A DNA stretch of 64,000 bases from CAZOOA01 sp964581355 (GTDB lineage Bacteria > Bacillota > Dethiobacteria > DTU022 > UBA8154), in NCBI GenBank assembly GCA_964581355.1, contig CAZOOA010000004.1, positions 26,767-90,766 on the forward strand. The letters are read 5' to 3'. The notes beneath the pieces were generated by a model. That model made no database searches and had not been told where the DNA came from. It saw only the letters and a program-made list of their open reading frames with translations. This document shows positions 1 to 8,040 of the stretch, one piece after another. How positions within the stretch are numbered: position 1 is the first letter of the stretch; each line of letters opens with the position of its first letter. Both the position numbers and the translations under genes were made by a program.

Positions 1-720
1 TTTATTCACAATAATGGGGGTTTGTTCTGTATCGACCAGCCAGATGCCTATCGGTGCATGATCCAGAATGGATTCGAGAAAATACTTTTGTTCCTGCAGC
101 TGCTTTTGGGAGCGCTGCAGCTCTTCCTCTTTCTGTTTCGCTTCCGTAACATCAATAATGCTTACCAGGACACGGAAATAGGTTTCTTCATGTCCCGGCA
201 CAACAGACCAGTAAAGCTGGACATCTATGGGGTCTCCTGCCAGGGTAAGATGTTTTTTTTCTGCTTGATATTTGGTGTTCCCTTCTGCAAGGTTTAAAAG
301 CTTTTCCATAAAGTCTGAATAAGATTCATCGGCGAATAACTGGGGCAACCCGGCGAATAACTCTTCTTTGCTTGTTGCTTGATAAAGCGCCAGGGAGGCC
401 AGGTTGACATCAACGATTTTAACCTTGCCGGCCAACTCCTGAACCAACTCCGGGTGGGCCTCGAAGTGAGAACGAAAATCTTTAATTCCCTGCTTTTTCA
501 ACTCATCGATTCGCTGTTTTACTGCAGAAAAATCCACTTCCCACAAAGAAATGGGAGACGCTTCGAAGAGCTGCCGATATTTTTGCTCGCTTTTTCGCAG
601 TGCCTCTTCTGTTTTCTTCCTCCCTGTCATATCCTGCAAATGTTCCATAAAACTCAGGTCTCTTCCTTCGAACTTTTGAGCTTCCATAGCGTTGTGAAAT
701 TTATCGGGCTTTTGTTTCAT
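1..720 (-). CDS. PAS-domain sensor protein, C-terminus cut by window edge
   Basis: The reading frame is open from an ATG at 720 to the window start, about 240 codons with no stop, so only the N-terminal part of a larger protein is seen. A GGGAG ribosome site lies upstream of the ATG. A first PAS-like domain occupies roughly residues 30-170, closing with the usual SIIDVTEAKQ-type end. A coiled linker rich in E, Q and K follows, and a second PAS domain begins at the edge (residues DHAPIGIWLVDTEQ). This architecture is typical of cytoplasmic PAS histidine kinases, diguanylate cyclases and PAS-PP2C phosphatases; the output domain lies outside the window, so the class cannot be decided. No membrane segment is visible. 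Other PAS proteins sit at 10.7-21.8 kb, so this may belong to the same signalling set. Confidence 0.85.
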   Translation of the reverse strand, partial: MKQKPDKFHNAMEAQKFEGRDLSFMEHLQDMTGRKKTEEALRKSEQKYRQLFEASPISLWEVDFSAVKQRIDELKKQGIKDFRSHFEAHPELVQELAGKVKIVDVNLASLALYQATSKEELFAGLPQLFADESYSDFMEKLLNLAEGNTKYQAEKKHLTLAGDPIDVQLYWSVVPGHEETYFRVLVSIIDVTEAKQKEEELQRSQKQLQEQKYFLESILDHAPIGIWLVDTEQTPIIVNK

Positions 721-1087
721 TTTTTTACACTCCCATTAAAAAGAAATATTTCTTATTACGGTATATCCAACAAGTAAAAAAATAAGCCCCATAAAAAGAT
801 ACCAGGCACCTTTAAGTTGCTTAGAAAGTACTGTTTTGTGTAGAGGCGGAAGCCAACGTGCCCTGTGAGCACCAAGGTCCCTGGAAATGCGATAACTACC
901 AGTGCATTATAGCATAAAGCTTCTATTATATTCCCGCTTCTTGCCTCGCTGCTTACACAAAAATGCTAGAATCTCTAACATCTTCTATTCGACAAAAGAG
1001 CTGCCATTCCTTTGCAGCAGAGTGGTTTTTTGAAAGTCCATACTGCCCCGTCGAAGAATCACAACGCCATAGTTCGATTGAAAAAGA
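721..1087. other. Intergenic region, possible structured leader of the PAS gene
   Basis: No gene is seen in these 367 bases. On the minus strand a TATAAT-like hexamer near 913-918 could be the -10 of the PAS gene, giving a leader of about 190 nt. The leader holds a small hairpin (GTGC...GCAC near 866-880) and a second GGTGCC-containing segment near 807-812 that could pair with it alternatively. It was compared with the c-di-GMP-I riboswitch consensus and does not match. It may be a plain leader or a degraded repeat. Confidence 0.4.
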
Positions 1088-4000
1088 CTATTGTCCTGTC
1101 TGGCTTAAGTGTTGGATTTTACCGCTGCCGGGAATTGCTTTTTCTGCCAGGTTGACGAAACTTTGGTGATGGGTGAAAAATAGAATCTGGGTTTTTTCTG
1201 CAAACTGGCCCAGCACTTTCAAGGCTTCCTCGGCGCGGATATCGTCGAAGTTAACCAGCAGGTCATCCAGGATAAAAGGCAGCCCTTCGTTCTGCTCCAT
1301 GTACCTTTCCAGGCCGGACAGGCGTAAAGAAAGGTACAACTGGTCCAGGGTCCCGTCACTCATGCCTTCAACCCTGACTTCTTCTCCTGAGGTGCGCAAG
1401 CCGATAATAACGGGGTTGTCTTTTTCATCGAAGTCGGTTTTAAGGCCGGCAAAATTCCCGTTTGTCAAGCGGGAAAAGAACCCTCCTGCCAGATTGATCA
1501 CCGGGCTCTGGTTTGCTTCCCGGTAGTGTTCAATCCCCCGGCGCAGAATTGTGGAAGCCAAGCGCAGGCGCAGGTACTGTTCAACCTGCAGCTGCAGCCG
1601 GGCCAGGGAGCCCTGGGCTTCTTCAGCTGCCTCCAGGGCTTCTATGGAGGCGCCCTCGATCTTTTCTTCGTATTCCCTCCTGGTCACACCGAAGACCTGG
1701 TTTAAGGAATCACGGGCCTGGCGGTTTTCTTCCAGGGCCTGCTCTATTTCTTCCAGTTCACCGGGCAAGGCATCCCCGTTAACGCCTTTGGCTTCTGCAA
1801 TTATTTCTTCCAGGGTCAGCCCGCCACCCAGGGAAAGAAGTTGTTTTTCCAGCCCCTCCAGGTTTTTTTTCAATTCGGACAAGCGTTCAGATTTTTCCTC
1901 TGTTACCGGCAACTCCTCCTCTTGAGCGCAGCGGGCCTGCTTGACCAGTTCTTTCAGGCCGGAATCGGCTTCTTGATAAGCTTTTTTCGCCTTTTTGTCT
2001 GTGTTTTCCACTTTCTTCAGCTGCTGCTCCAGGTTGTCCAGCCGATCTTTTGCCTGCCTTGCTTCGGCTGCCCGGGCCTGGAGCTGTGATGCAGCATAAT
2101 CGGCCGGCATTTCTGCCAGGTCGGGGGCCAACTTGTCTACTAAACCCTGCAGGCGGGAGACAAAGTCCCTGGAATAAGCCTGCATTTTTTCCAGGGCAGC
2201 CTCTTTCCGGGAGATCTCTGCTTTTTTTTGAAACAAGGCTTCCAGCCTGTCCAGGTAAGCCGCAGCAGCCTCTACTGTTGTTTTATCAGGCAGGCCAGCT
2301 TCGGCAAGAGCTGCAGACCATTGTTGCATCCAGTTGTCCAGCGAATGTTTTTTTTCATTTACCTGACGTTGGCAGCTGGCCAGGTTATCTTTGATTTCTT
2401 GACATATTTTTTCGATGCTTTGCAGGTTGTTGGCCACTGCCTGGTATTGTTCACCAATATCCTGGGCCCTGTCCAGTAGAGTTTCCAGGGATTCTTCTTG
2501 CCCCGGGCCGGGTTCGCCCAGTGCTTCAAGCTGTCGGCCAATTTCATCCCGGTGCTCTTGAATGGCACGTGCCAGTTCCTTTTCCAGGGCACGTTCTTCT
2601 TTTACGCTGTAAATACCTTCAATAATCTCCTGGCACTTCTCCAGCCAGGGCAGCATCTCAGATGGTTTCAAAGGAGTAATCCCGGTCTTTTCCCAGGCCT
2701 GGACCCAACGGCTATTCAGTTCCTGCTGCTTCTTTTCCGCTGTCTCCTTTTCCCGGGTTAATGTTGTGATTTTTTCGCGACAATTTTTTATTTCCGATAA
2801 GATGATGGTTTTTCGTTCTACGCGGCTTGCTTCATAGCGCAGGCGGTCGGCTATTTCATCGGCAGCGGTAACGCTCATTTCGTAAGCGACTTCCAGCGGA
2901 TGTCCGGCACGAAATGCTTGTTCTTCCTCTTTGTCCCGCTGTCCTTCCAGCCAGGCCCGGCGCACCAGGTGCCAGCCAAACTGCCTGTGTTTCCGGGCCT
3001 CTTCCAGTTTTTCTTCCGTAGGGACATCAGCGCCCAGTTCCCCGCTGGTAAGCTGCTCCTGGTTGGCCGTAAGTTTTTGTTCCTCCTCTTCCAGGCGTTC
3101 ATTAATTTTTTTGATCCGCTCATCCGCTTCCTTGAATTCTTGTTCGAATGAGCGAACCGTTTCTACGAGAGGTAAAGACAGGCTCAGCAATTCCTTGAAA
3201 GTGCCGGACCACAGCCCCAGGGAGTCCAGCTTGCTTTTTAGCTTTGACTCCCGTGTATCAGCAACGGAACGAATTTTCCGGAGTTCTTTTTCCGGCTCCC
3301 CTTTTTTTCTGGCCCTGTTGACTGCCTTTAACAGGGCACTTGCATCTTTTTGAGGGCCGGCCTTTTCCTTTTCTTGTTCTTGTCGCTGCAGGGAAACTTC
3401 CAGTTCTTTAACCTGTTTTTGCGCAGTGCGGTAATTATTCTGCAACAGGGGGTATTCACTGATTAGCTTTTTTATTTCTTCAGCCCGGGGCAAAGGCAGC
3501 CTTAAAGATTCCGCCTCTTCAAGTGTAGTTAATGAAGGTTGAAGGTGGCGTAACAGCGCAAGAGCTTCTTCCTGCAGTTCCTTTTTCTCACCCTGCAGAG
3601 TAGGTATCTCCTGGATGTAGTTGCGGTACGTATCCAGGCGTTCCTGCAGGGATGATATATCCCCGCCATGTTCCAGGAATTCCTTTTGAACCGTTATCTG
3701 CTCCATCGCTTTTTTCAGTTCTTCCAGATCATCTTCCGCCTGCTTGACCAGGTTTTTTGCCGCTAGCCGCTTATTCTCCAGTTCGATACGCCGATCTTTA
3801 AAGGAAGTGGGAAGCAAAGGAATATCCGACAGGGCATTAATTTCTTCCAGGTGCTGCTGCCGCTGGGCCAGCAAAGGAAGGGTATTTTTCAATCTTTCCA
3901 GGCGGGCTTTCTTCATGGACAGATATTTTTCTTCCTCCTGGAGCTGTTCTACCTGCTTTTTTTCTTCCAGGTACTTATGTTCCAGCTCTTGCCATTTCCT

Positions 4001-4603
4001 GGGTGCCAGGGACAGTTCACCACTTTTTCGGTTGATCTCCCTGTAGCGCTCAATGCTGGCATTGATTGGAGGTTTGGAGCCACTGGGCTTATAAAGTTCG
4101 CCGGCTTCTTTTTCCAGTTCTTGAAACACCTCCCGCAAACTGCCTATCCCTGAAGCCGCCTCGAAAAGAGCCTCCCCCAGGGAACCCTGCCCTTTGAGAA
4201 GATTTTCCCCTCCGGCCCGCAAACTTTGGTGGTCCATGCCGAACATGAGGGAATAAAACTCCCGGTTGAGTGATCCCAGGAACTGCTGCAGGAAACTCTC
4301 ATCCACGGCGCCGCCTTCTTGATTTAAAAGAGTGTTTTTCGTCCCCTTGCGGCGTGTTAGCTGATATTGATTTCCATTGCTGTCTTCCAGGACCGCTTCA
4401 ATACGCAGTTTGCTGGATGGATGAAGGTATGCATCGGGACTGGTATGGGGAAACCCAAAAAAGAAGTCCCGGATAGCCCGTAGTATTGTCGTCTTGCCGG
4501 CTTCGTTTAAGCCGTAAACCAGGTTAAACCCTTTATTCTCAAAATTGAGCACGAAATTGCTGAAAGGTCCAAAAGCTTTCAGGTTGAGCTGTATTATTCT
4601 CAC
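1088..4603 (-). CDS. yhaN: YhaN-like SMC/Rad50-type ATPase
   Basis: Long (1171 aa) ATPase of the SbcC/Rad50/YhaN type. The N-terminus begins MRIIQLNLKAFGPF and carries a Walker A motif GLNEAGKT at residues 31-38. The middle, about residues 180-1000, is almost continuous coiled coil rich in E, K, Q and R. The C-terminus has the Walker B ILDDLLVNFDD (about 1111-1121) and a histidine-rich switch FFTHH. Such proteins tether and remodel DNA ends with a partner nuclease. The start overlaps the stop of the upstream yhaO by 4 bases, so the two are translationally coupled. In Bacillus subtilis yhaO and yhaN are likewise adjacent; the neighbouring yhaM is not visible here. Function in DNA repair is inferred from family and pairing. 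Confidence 0.88.
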   Translation of the reverse strand: MRIIQLNLKAFGPFSNFVLNFENKGFNLVYGLNEAGKTTILRAIRDFFFGFPHTSPDAYLHPSSKLRIEAVLEDSNGNQYQLTRRKGTKNTLLNQEGGAVDESFLQQFLGSLNREFYSLMFGMDHQSLRAGGENLLKGQGSLGEALFEAASGIGSLREVFQELEKEAGELYKPSGSKPPINASIERYREINRKSGELSLAPRKWQELEHKYLEEKKQVEQLQEEEKYLSMKKARLERLKNTLPLLAQRQQHLEEINALSDIPLLPTSFKDRRIELENKRLAAKNLVKQAEDDLEELKKAMEQITVQKEFLEHGGDISSLQERLDTYRNYIQEIPTLQGEKKELQEEALALLRHLQPSLTTLEEAESLRLPLPRAEEIKKLISEYPLLQNNYRTAQKQVKELEVSLQRQEQEKEKAGPQKDASALLKAVNRARKKGEPEKELRKIRSVADTRESKLKSKLDSLGLWSGTFKELLSLSLPLVETVRSFEQEFKEADERIKKINERLEEEEQKLTANQEQLTSGELGADVPTEEKLEEARKHRQFGWHLVRRAWLEGQRDKEEEQAFRAGHPLEVAYEMSVTAADEIADRLRYEASRVERKTIILSEIKNCREKITTLTREKETAEKKQQELNSRWVQAWEKTGITPLKPSEMLPWLEKCQEIIEGIYSVKEERALEKELARAIQEHRDEIGRQLEALGEPGPGQEESLETLLDRAQDIGEQYQAVANNLQSIEKICQEIKDNLASCQRQVNEKKHSLDNWMQQWSAALAEAGLPDKTTVEAAAAYLDRLEALFQKKAEISRKEAALEKMQAYSRDFVSRLQGLVDKLAPDLAEMPADYAASQLQARAAEARQAKDRLDNLEQQLKKVENTDKKAKKAYQEADSGLKELVKQARCAQEEELPVTEEKSERLSELKKNLEGLEKQLLSLGGGLTLEEIIAEAKGVNGDALPGELEEIEQALEENRQARDSLNQVFGVTRREYEEKIEGASIEALEAAEEAQGSLARLQLQVEQYLRLRLASTILRRGIEHYREANQSPVINLAGGFFSRLTNGNFAGLKTDFDEKDNPVIIGLRTSGEEVRVEGMSDGTLDQLYLSLRLSGLERYMEQNEGLPFILDDLLVNFDDIRAEEALKVLGQFAEKTQILFFTHHQSFVNLAEKAIPGSGKIQHLSQTGQ

Positions 4604-5865
4604 TGGCCAAGCCCCTCCTTTCTCATCAAGCGGGAAAGGATTAATTCTTCCACTTCGGGTAGAAGCTTCTGCAGGTACCCGGGATCACCAGGGTCTATCT
4701 CTCCGTCTTTAAACAGTTCCGGCGGCAGGTTTTTTTTATCCCGCTCCAGTTCAGAGATTAGTTCCTTTAAAATCTGCTCGTCCCCTGCAGCCTGGTGAAG
4801 ATACTGCAGCAGGGAAGCAACAGGGTTGCTGGAAAGCAGTTCATCCATATTGACCCGGGGACTGGTATTGACTTTGACTTTTTCCACCCAGGCACTGTCT
4901 ATCCCCCGGTCAACGGCTACCGCCCGCAAGTCATTATTCAGGCGGAAGGGATCATTGAGCAAAGAACCGTGGACCTGGCAGGCCCCCGAGATGATAACAC
5001 GCAGAGCCAACAGCCGTCCCTCGCTTTGGCTGAGAGCACTATCGATGCTCTGGCCTGCCCTTTCCAGGACTTCTTCATATGTTTCCGCCTCTTCCGCATC
5101 CACCTGGCAAAGAACCCAGCGTAACACATCCAGGGGATGATGCTCCACCGAGTTTATGCGGCCCTGCTGCACCTGGACGAGGGTGCATCCCTTGGCCCCC
5201 TGTTCACGAATATGTCGACCCTGGATATTGCCTGGAAAGATAATAGCGGGGTTTTCACTGATCACTTCCCTTCGATGTACGTGGCCCAGGGCCCAGTAAT
5301 CATAGCCGATGTTCTTCAGATGGCTGAGATCGCAGGGGGCGTACGGCTCATGACCTTCTCTTCCCGAAGCACAGGTATGCAGCAGGCCTATATTAAAATA
5401 GTCCTTGATTGGACCGGGATAATTCCTGGATAGATCCTCGGTAACCGCCGGGGTGTGAAACCCCTGGCCGTGCAGCGCCACCCCCAAATCATCCAGGGTA
5501 ACGGTTTCAGGCGCTGCCGTGGAAAAGTCTTTGACGTTATCGGGTAAACGCAGCATACGGGTAATCTGGCTGGCTGCATCATGATTGCCTCGAATAAAAT
5601 ACAGGTTTATATCCGCCTCTTTCAACCGGGCCGCTTGAGAAGTGAAAAAAAGCCCGGTGTTGTAATCCCGCCAATCCCCGTCGTAAAGATCGCCGGCAAT
5701 AAGTACAAAACAAACCTTTTCTTTTAAGGCCAGATCCACCAGGTTTTGAAAGGCCCTGCGTGTAGCAGCCCGGATATAATCCACCGGAGCTCCCTCATAC
5801 CGCTCCAAGCCCCGAAGGGGGCTGTCCAGGTGAATATCTGCAGCGTGGATAAAGGAAAAATCCAT
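4600..5865 (-). CDS. yhaO: YhaO-like metallophosphoesterase DNA nuclease
   Basis: 421-aa calcineurin-like phosphoesterase of the SbcD/Mre11/YhaO group. Metal-binding motifs are in order: D10-x-H12 (AADIHLDSP), GDLYDGD with GD at 58-59, GNHD at 93-96, and GHVHR at 194-198. The C-terminal half, about residues 260-421, is the accessory and cap region typical of YhaO. The start ATG at 5865 has a GGAGGG site. The stop overlaps the yhaN start (ATGA), implying a two-gene operon making a nuclease-ATPase complex analogous to SbcCD. Family assignment is strong. The exact role (double-strand-break or hairpin processing) is inferred. Confidence 0.88.
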   Translation of the reverse strand: MDFSFIHAADIHLDSPLRGLERYEGAPVDYIRAATRRAFQNLVDLALKEKVCFVLIAGDLYDGDWRDYNTGLFFTSQAARLKEADINLYFIRGNHDAASQITRMLRLPDNVKDFSTAAPETVTLDDLGVALHGQGFHTPAVTEDLSRNYPGPIKDYFNIGLLHTCASGREGHEPYAPCDLSHLKNIGYDYWALGHVHRREVISENPAIIFPGNIQGRHIREQGAKGCTLVQVQQGRINSVEHHPLDVLRWVLCQVDAEEAETYEEVLERAGQSIDSALSQSEGRLLALRVIISGACQVHGSLLNDPFRLNNDLRAVAVDRGIDSAWVEKVKVNTSPRVNMDELLSSNPVASLLQYLHQAAGDEQILKELISELERDKKNLPPELFKDGEIDPGDPGYLQKLLPEVEELILSRLMRKEGLGQ

Positions 5866-6192
5866 TTTAACCCTCCAAAAGCATATTCAAGTTAAGGCAA
5901 TATTGGCACAACAGATCAATATATCATGCACTAAATCCTGCATAATTTACAATATTCAACATCTGAAGCGATTTTCCTTTGTTAATTTCTGCTGTATTTT
6001 TTGCAGTAATATATTAAACAAAAAATGCATCTGCCTTTAGTCTGCAGTGAAAAACCCGCAGCTGGCATAAACCAGCGCACCGCAAATAAACATTTATTTA
6101 TTGACAAATATTATAATTAAGTATAAATTTAATGCAAACCCATATTCAAGCACCTGGTAATCCCAGGTCGTGAACTGGAAAGAGGTGATGAT
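5866..6192. promoter_or_regulatory. Divergent promoter region between yhaO and sufC-like genes
   Basis: AT-rich 327-bp divergent intergenic region. On the + strand TTGACA (6101-6106) is followed after 15-17 bases by TATAAA/TAAATT (6122-6129), a plausible sigma-A promoter for the Suf genes. Downstream of it, near 6152-6168, a short inverted repeat ACCTGG-N5-CCAGGT could be an operator or leader hairpin; which regulator would bind is unknown. The yhaO promoter could not be fixed. Confidence 0.5.
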
Positions 6193-6939
6193 GTGCTTAA
6201 ACTGGAAAACATGGGGCTTTCACTGCAGGTGGAAGAACAGTCCATCAGGATTTTGGAGAACATCAATTTGGAGTTTGAGCAAGGGAAAATGTATGCCCTG
6301 ACCGGCCCCAACGGGAGCGGAAAATCTTCCATAGCCCGGGCGATCATGGGGATCCATCAGCCCACAGAAGGCAAGATTTATTTTCAGGGAGAAGATATTA
6401 CGGATCTGTCTGTCACCAACCGGGCCAGAAAGGGCTTTGGGTATGCCTTCCAGCATCCGGCACGGTTTAAAGGGCTGCAGGTTAAAGATTTAATTGAAGT
6501 AGCTTTGAAACATGGAGACTTGGAAGATTGCATGTGCCTGCGCAATATCGGGTTGTGTCCCGATGATTACCTGAACCGGACCTTGGACAACAGCCTATCC
6601 GGGGGAGAAATCAAACGGATTGAAATTGCCACAATCCTGGCACAGAATCCCCGGGTACGAATCTTTGATGAACCAGAGGCAGGAATTGACCTCTGGAGTT
6701 TTGAACAGCTTATTGATGTGATCGGGAATAGCCACGGACCGAATAATATGACCGTTATTATCTCCCACCAGGAGAAAATTTTGAACATGGTCGATGAGAT
6801 CATCCTGGTTATAGATGGACACATCGAAATGAAAGGCTCTTGTAGTGAAATCTGGCCCCGGATCCAGGATGGAGCAACCTGTGCCTGCAAAAAATCTTGT
6901 CAGAAAGAGGGTGAAATTTATGCTGACTGCCCTCGATAA
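6193..6939 (+). CDS. sufC: SufC-like Fe-S assembly ABC ATPase
   Basis: 248-aa soluble ABC ATPase. It has Walker A GPNGSGKSS at 38-46, signature LSGGE at 134-138, Walker B VRIFDEPEAGID around 155-166 and the switch histidine in IISHQE. SufC energises the SufB scaffold on which Fe-S clusters are built in the cytoplasm. The C-terminus has an unusual cysteine cluster, CACKKSC, near residues 230-236, not part of the ABC fold. The start is GTG at 6193, chosen because AAAGAGGTGAT lies at the right distance and no in-frame ATG precedes it. The next gene overlaps by 20 bases. No SufS, SufU or SufD genes are adjacent, so this resembles the minimal two-gene SufCB arrangement of many anaerobes. Confidence 0.85.
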   Translation: MLKLENMGLSLQVEEQSIRILENINLEFEQGKMYALTGPNGSGKSSIARAIMGIHQPTEGKIYFQGEDITDLSVTNRARKGFGYAFQHPARFKGLQVKDLIEVALKHGDLEDCMCLRNIGLCPDDYLNRTLDNSLSGGEIKRIEIATILAQNPRVRIFDEPEAGIDLWSFEQLIDVIGNSHGPNNMTVIISHQEKILNMVDEIILVIDGHIEMKGSCSEIWPRIQDGATCACKKSCQKEGEIYADCPR

Positions 6940-7837
6940 AAAGCTGCTTCAAGAAGTGGCGGACTTGCACGACAAGCCGCCCGGGGCTTTTAATATCCGC
7001 AAAGACGGTCAGGGCATTGAAAGACATTCCCTGCCGGGGATCGAAATTATCCCCAAGGAAGACAAACCCGGCATTGACATTAAAGTAGAGCCCGGAAAAA
7101 CAGGGACAGTGCATATCCCTGTGATCCTGACTTCCTCCGACTTCCAAGACCTGGTCTATAACACCATTGAAATCGGTGAAGGGGCCGATATCCTGCTGGT
7201 GGCGGGGTGCGGAATCCATAATCCCGGTGACGGCACGGCTCAACACGACGGAGTTCATGAGATTAATGTGCGGCGCAATGCCAAATTGCGTTATGTAGAG
7301 AAGCATTTCGGTGAAGGAGAAGGCGGGGGAAAGCGGGTTTTAAACCCCAAAACCGTTCTAAGCGTGGAAGAAAAGGCCTATGCTGAACTGGAACTGGTCC
7401 AGATCCGGGGCGTGGATACCACATCCCGGGTGACTGAAGCCAGTGTGGCGGCAGGAGGGATGTTGGTTATGTTTGAGCGTTTGCTAACCGATCAAGAACA
7501 GTTTGCTGAGTCGGAAATGGTGGTTAAGTTAACCGGGGAGAATAGCTCAGCCCGTATCATTTCCCGCTCTGTAGCCCAGGACTCTTCCCGACAGATCTTC
7601 AAGCCCCAACTGATCGCCTACGCCCTGGCCAAAGGCCATGTGGAATGCGATTCAATTATTATGGATCAGGCCGTGGTTCGCTCCATACCGGAGATTTGGG
7701 CCGAACATGCCGAGGCAGAGCTGGTCCACGAAGCAGCTATTGGCAAAATAGCCGGTGACCAGGTAATGAAATTAATGGCCCTGGGTTTAACACCCAAAGA
7801 AGCGGAAGAAAAGATTATTAGCGGTTTTTTAACGTAA
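6920..7837 (+). CDS. sufB: SufB/SufD-family Fe-S scaffold protein
   Basis: 305-aa protein of the SufBD family, clearly shorter than classical SufB (about 470 aa) and lacking its long N-terminal region, as in the compact SufB-like proteins of anaerobes and archaea. The beta-helix core runs over about residues 60-290 and includes the conserved terminal region with HEAAIGKI and the helix GLTPKEAEEKIISGF. Cysteines near residue 100 (VAGCGIHNPG) and 240 (GHVECDS) could be cluster ligands. The start ATG at 6920 was chosen over an upstream in-frame codon because of the AGAGGGTG site just before it. It overlaps the SufC-like gene by 20 bases, so the two are coupled. A terminator follows at about 7891. 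Confidence 0.83.
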   Translation: MLTALDKKLLQEVADLHDKPPGAFNIRKDGQGIERHSLPGIEIIPKEDKPGIDIKVEPGKTGTVHIPVILTSSDFQDLVYNTIEIGEGADILLVAGCGIHNPGDGTAQHDGVHEINVRRNAKLRYVEKHFGEGEGGGKRVLNPKTVLSVEEKAYAELELVQIRGVDTTSRVTEASVAAGGMLVMFERLLTDQEQFAESEMVVKLTGENSSARIISRSVAQDSSRQIFKPQLIAYALAKGHVECDSIIMDQAVVRSIPEIWAEHAEAELVHEAAIGKIAGDQVMKLMALGLTPKEAEEKIISGFLT

Positions 7838-7890
7838 AGCACATTTAAAGTCTCCACCTTTCATGTTGCAAATCACGAGGCAAATAAGTC

Positions 7891-7932
7891 AGGCTTCCCG
7901 GTGTTATTGATGACGGGAAGCCTGTTTTATTT
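7891..7932 (+). terminator. Terminator after the sufCB-like genes
   Basis: A 10-bp perfect stem, AGGCTTCCCG pairing with CGGGAAGCCT, encloses a 13-nt loop and is followed by GTTTTATTTC. It lies 54 bases after the SufB-like stop and probably ends that transcript. Confidence 0.8.
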
Positions 7933-8040
7933 CTTGAGTCTGCTTGCAGCTTATCTTTTTAATCCAGGCAATATCTGATATAATAAATTGAGGATTCTGA
8001 ACTTAGTTCTGGGAATCCACTATGAAATGGAGGGATGGAC

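Noticed and set aside
781..960. A c-di-GMP riboswitch before the PAS gene
   Set aside because: The required GGGCAAACC and GACGCAAAGC core elements are missing on either strand.
1513..4476. Many open frames on the + strand opposite yhaN
   Set aside because: They lie wholly antisense to a well supported coiled-coil ATPase, have no ribosome sites, and arise from its biased codon use.
8035..8040. ATG at 8035 as the start of the copper-amine-oxidase-N protein
   Set aside because: The Shine-Dalgarno GGAGGG directly touches it; the GTG six bases on has proper spacing.
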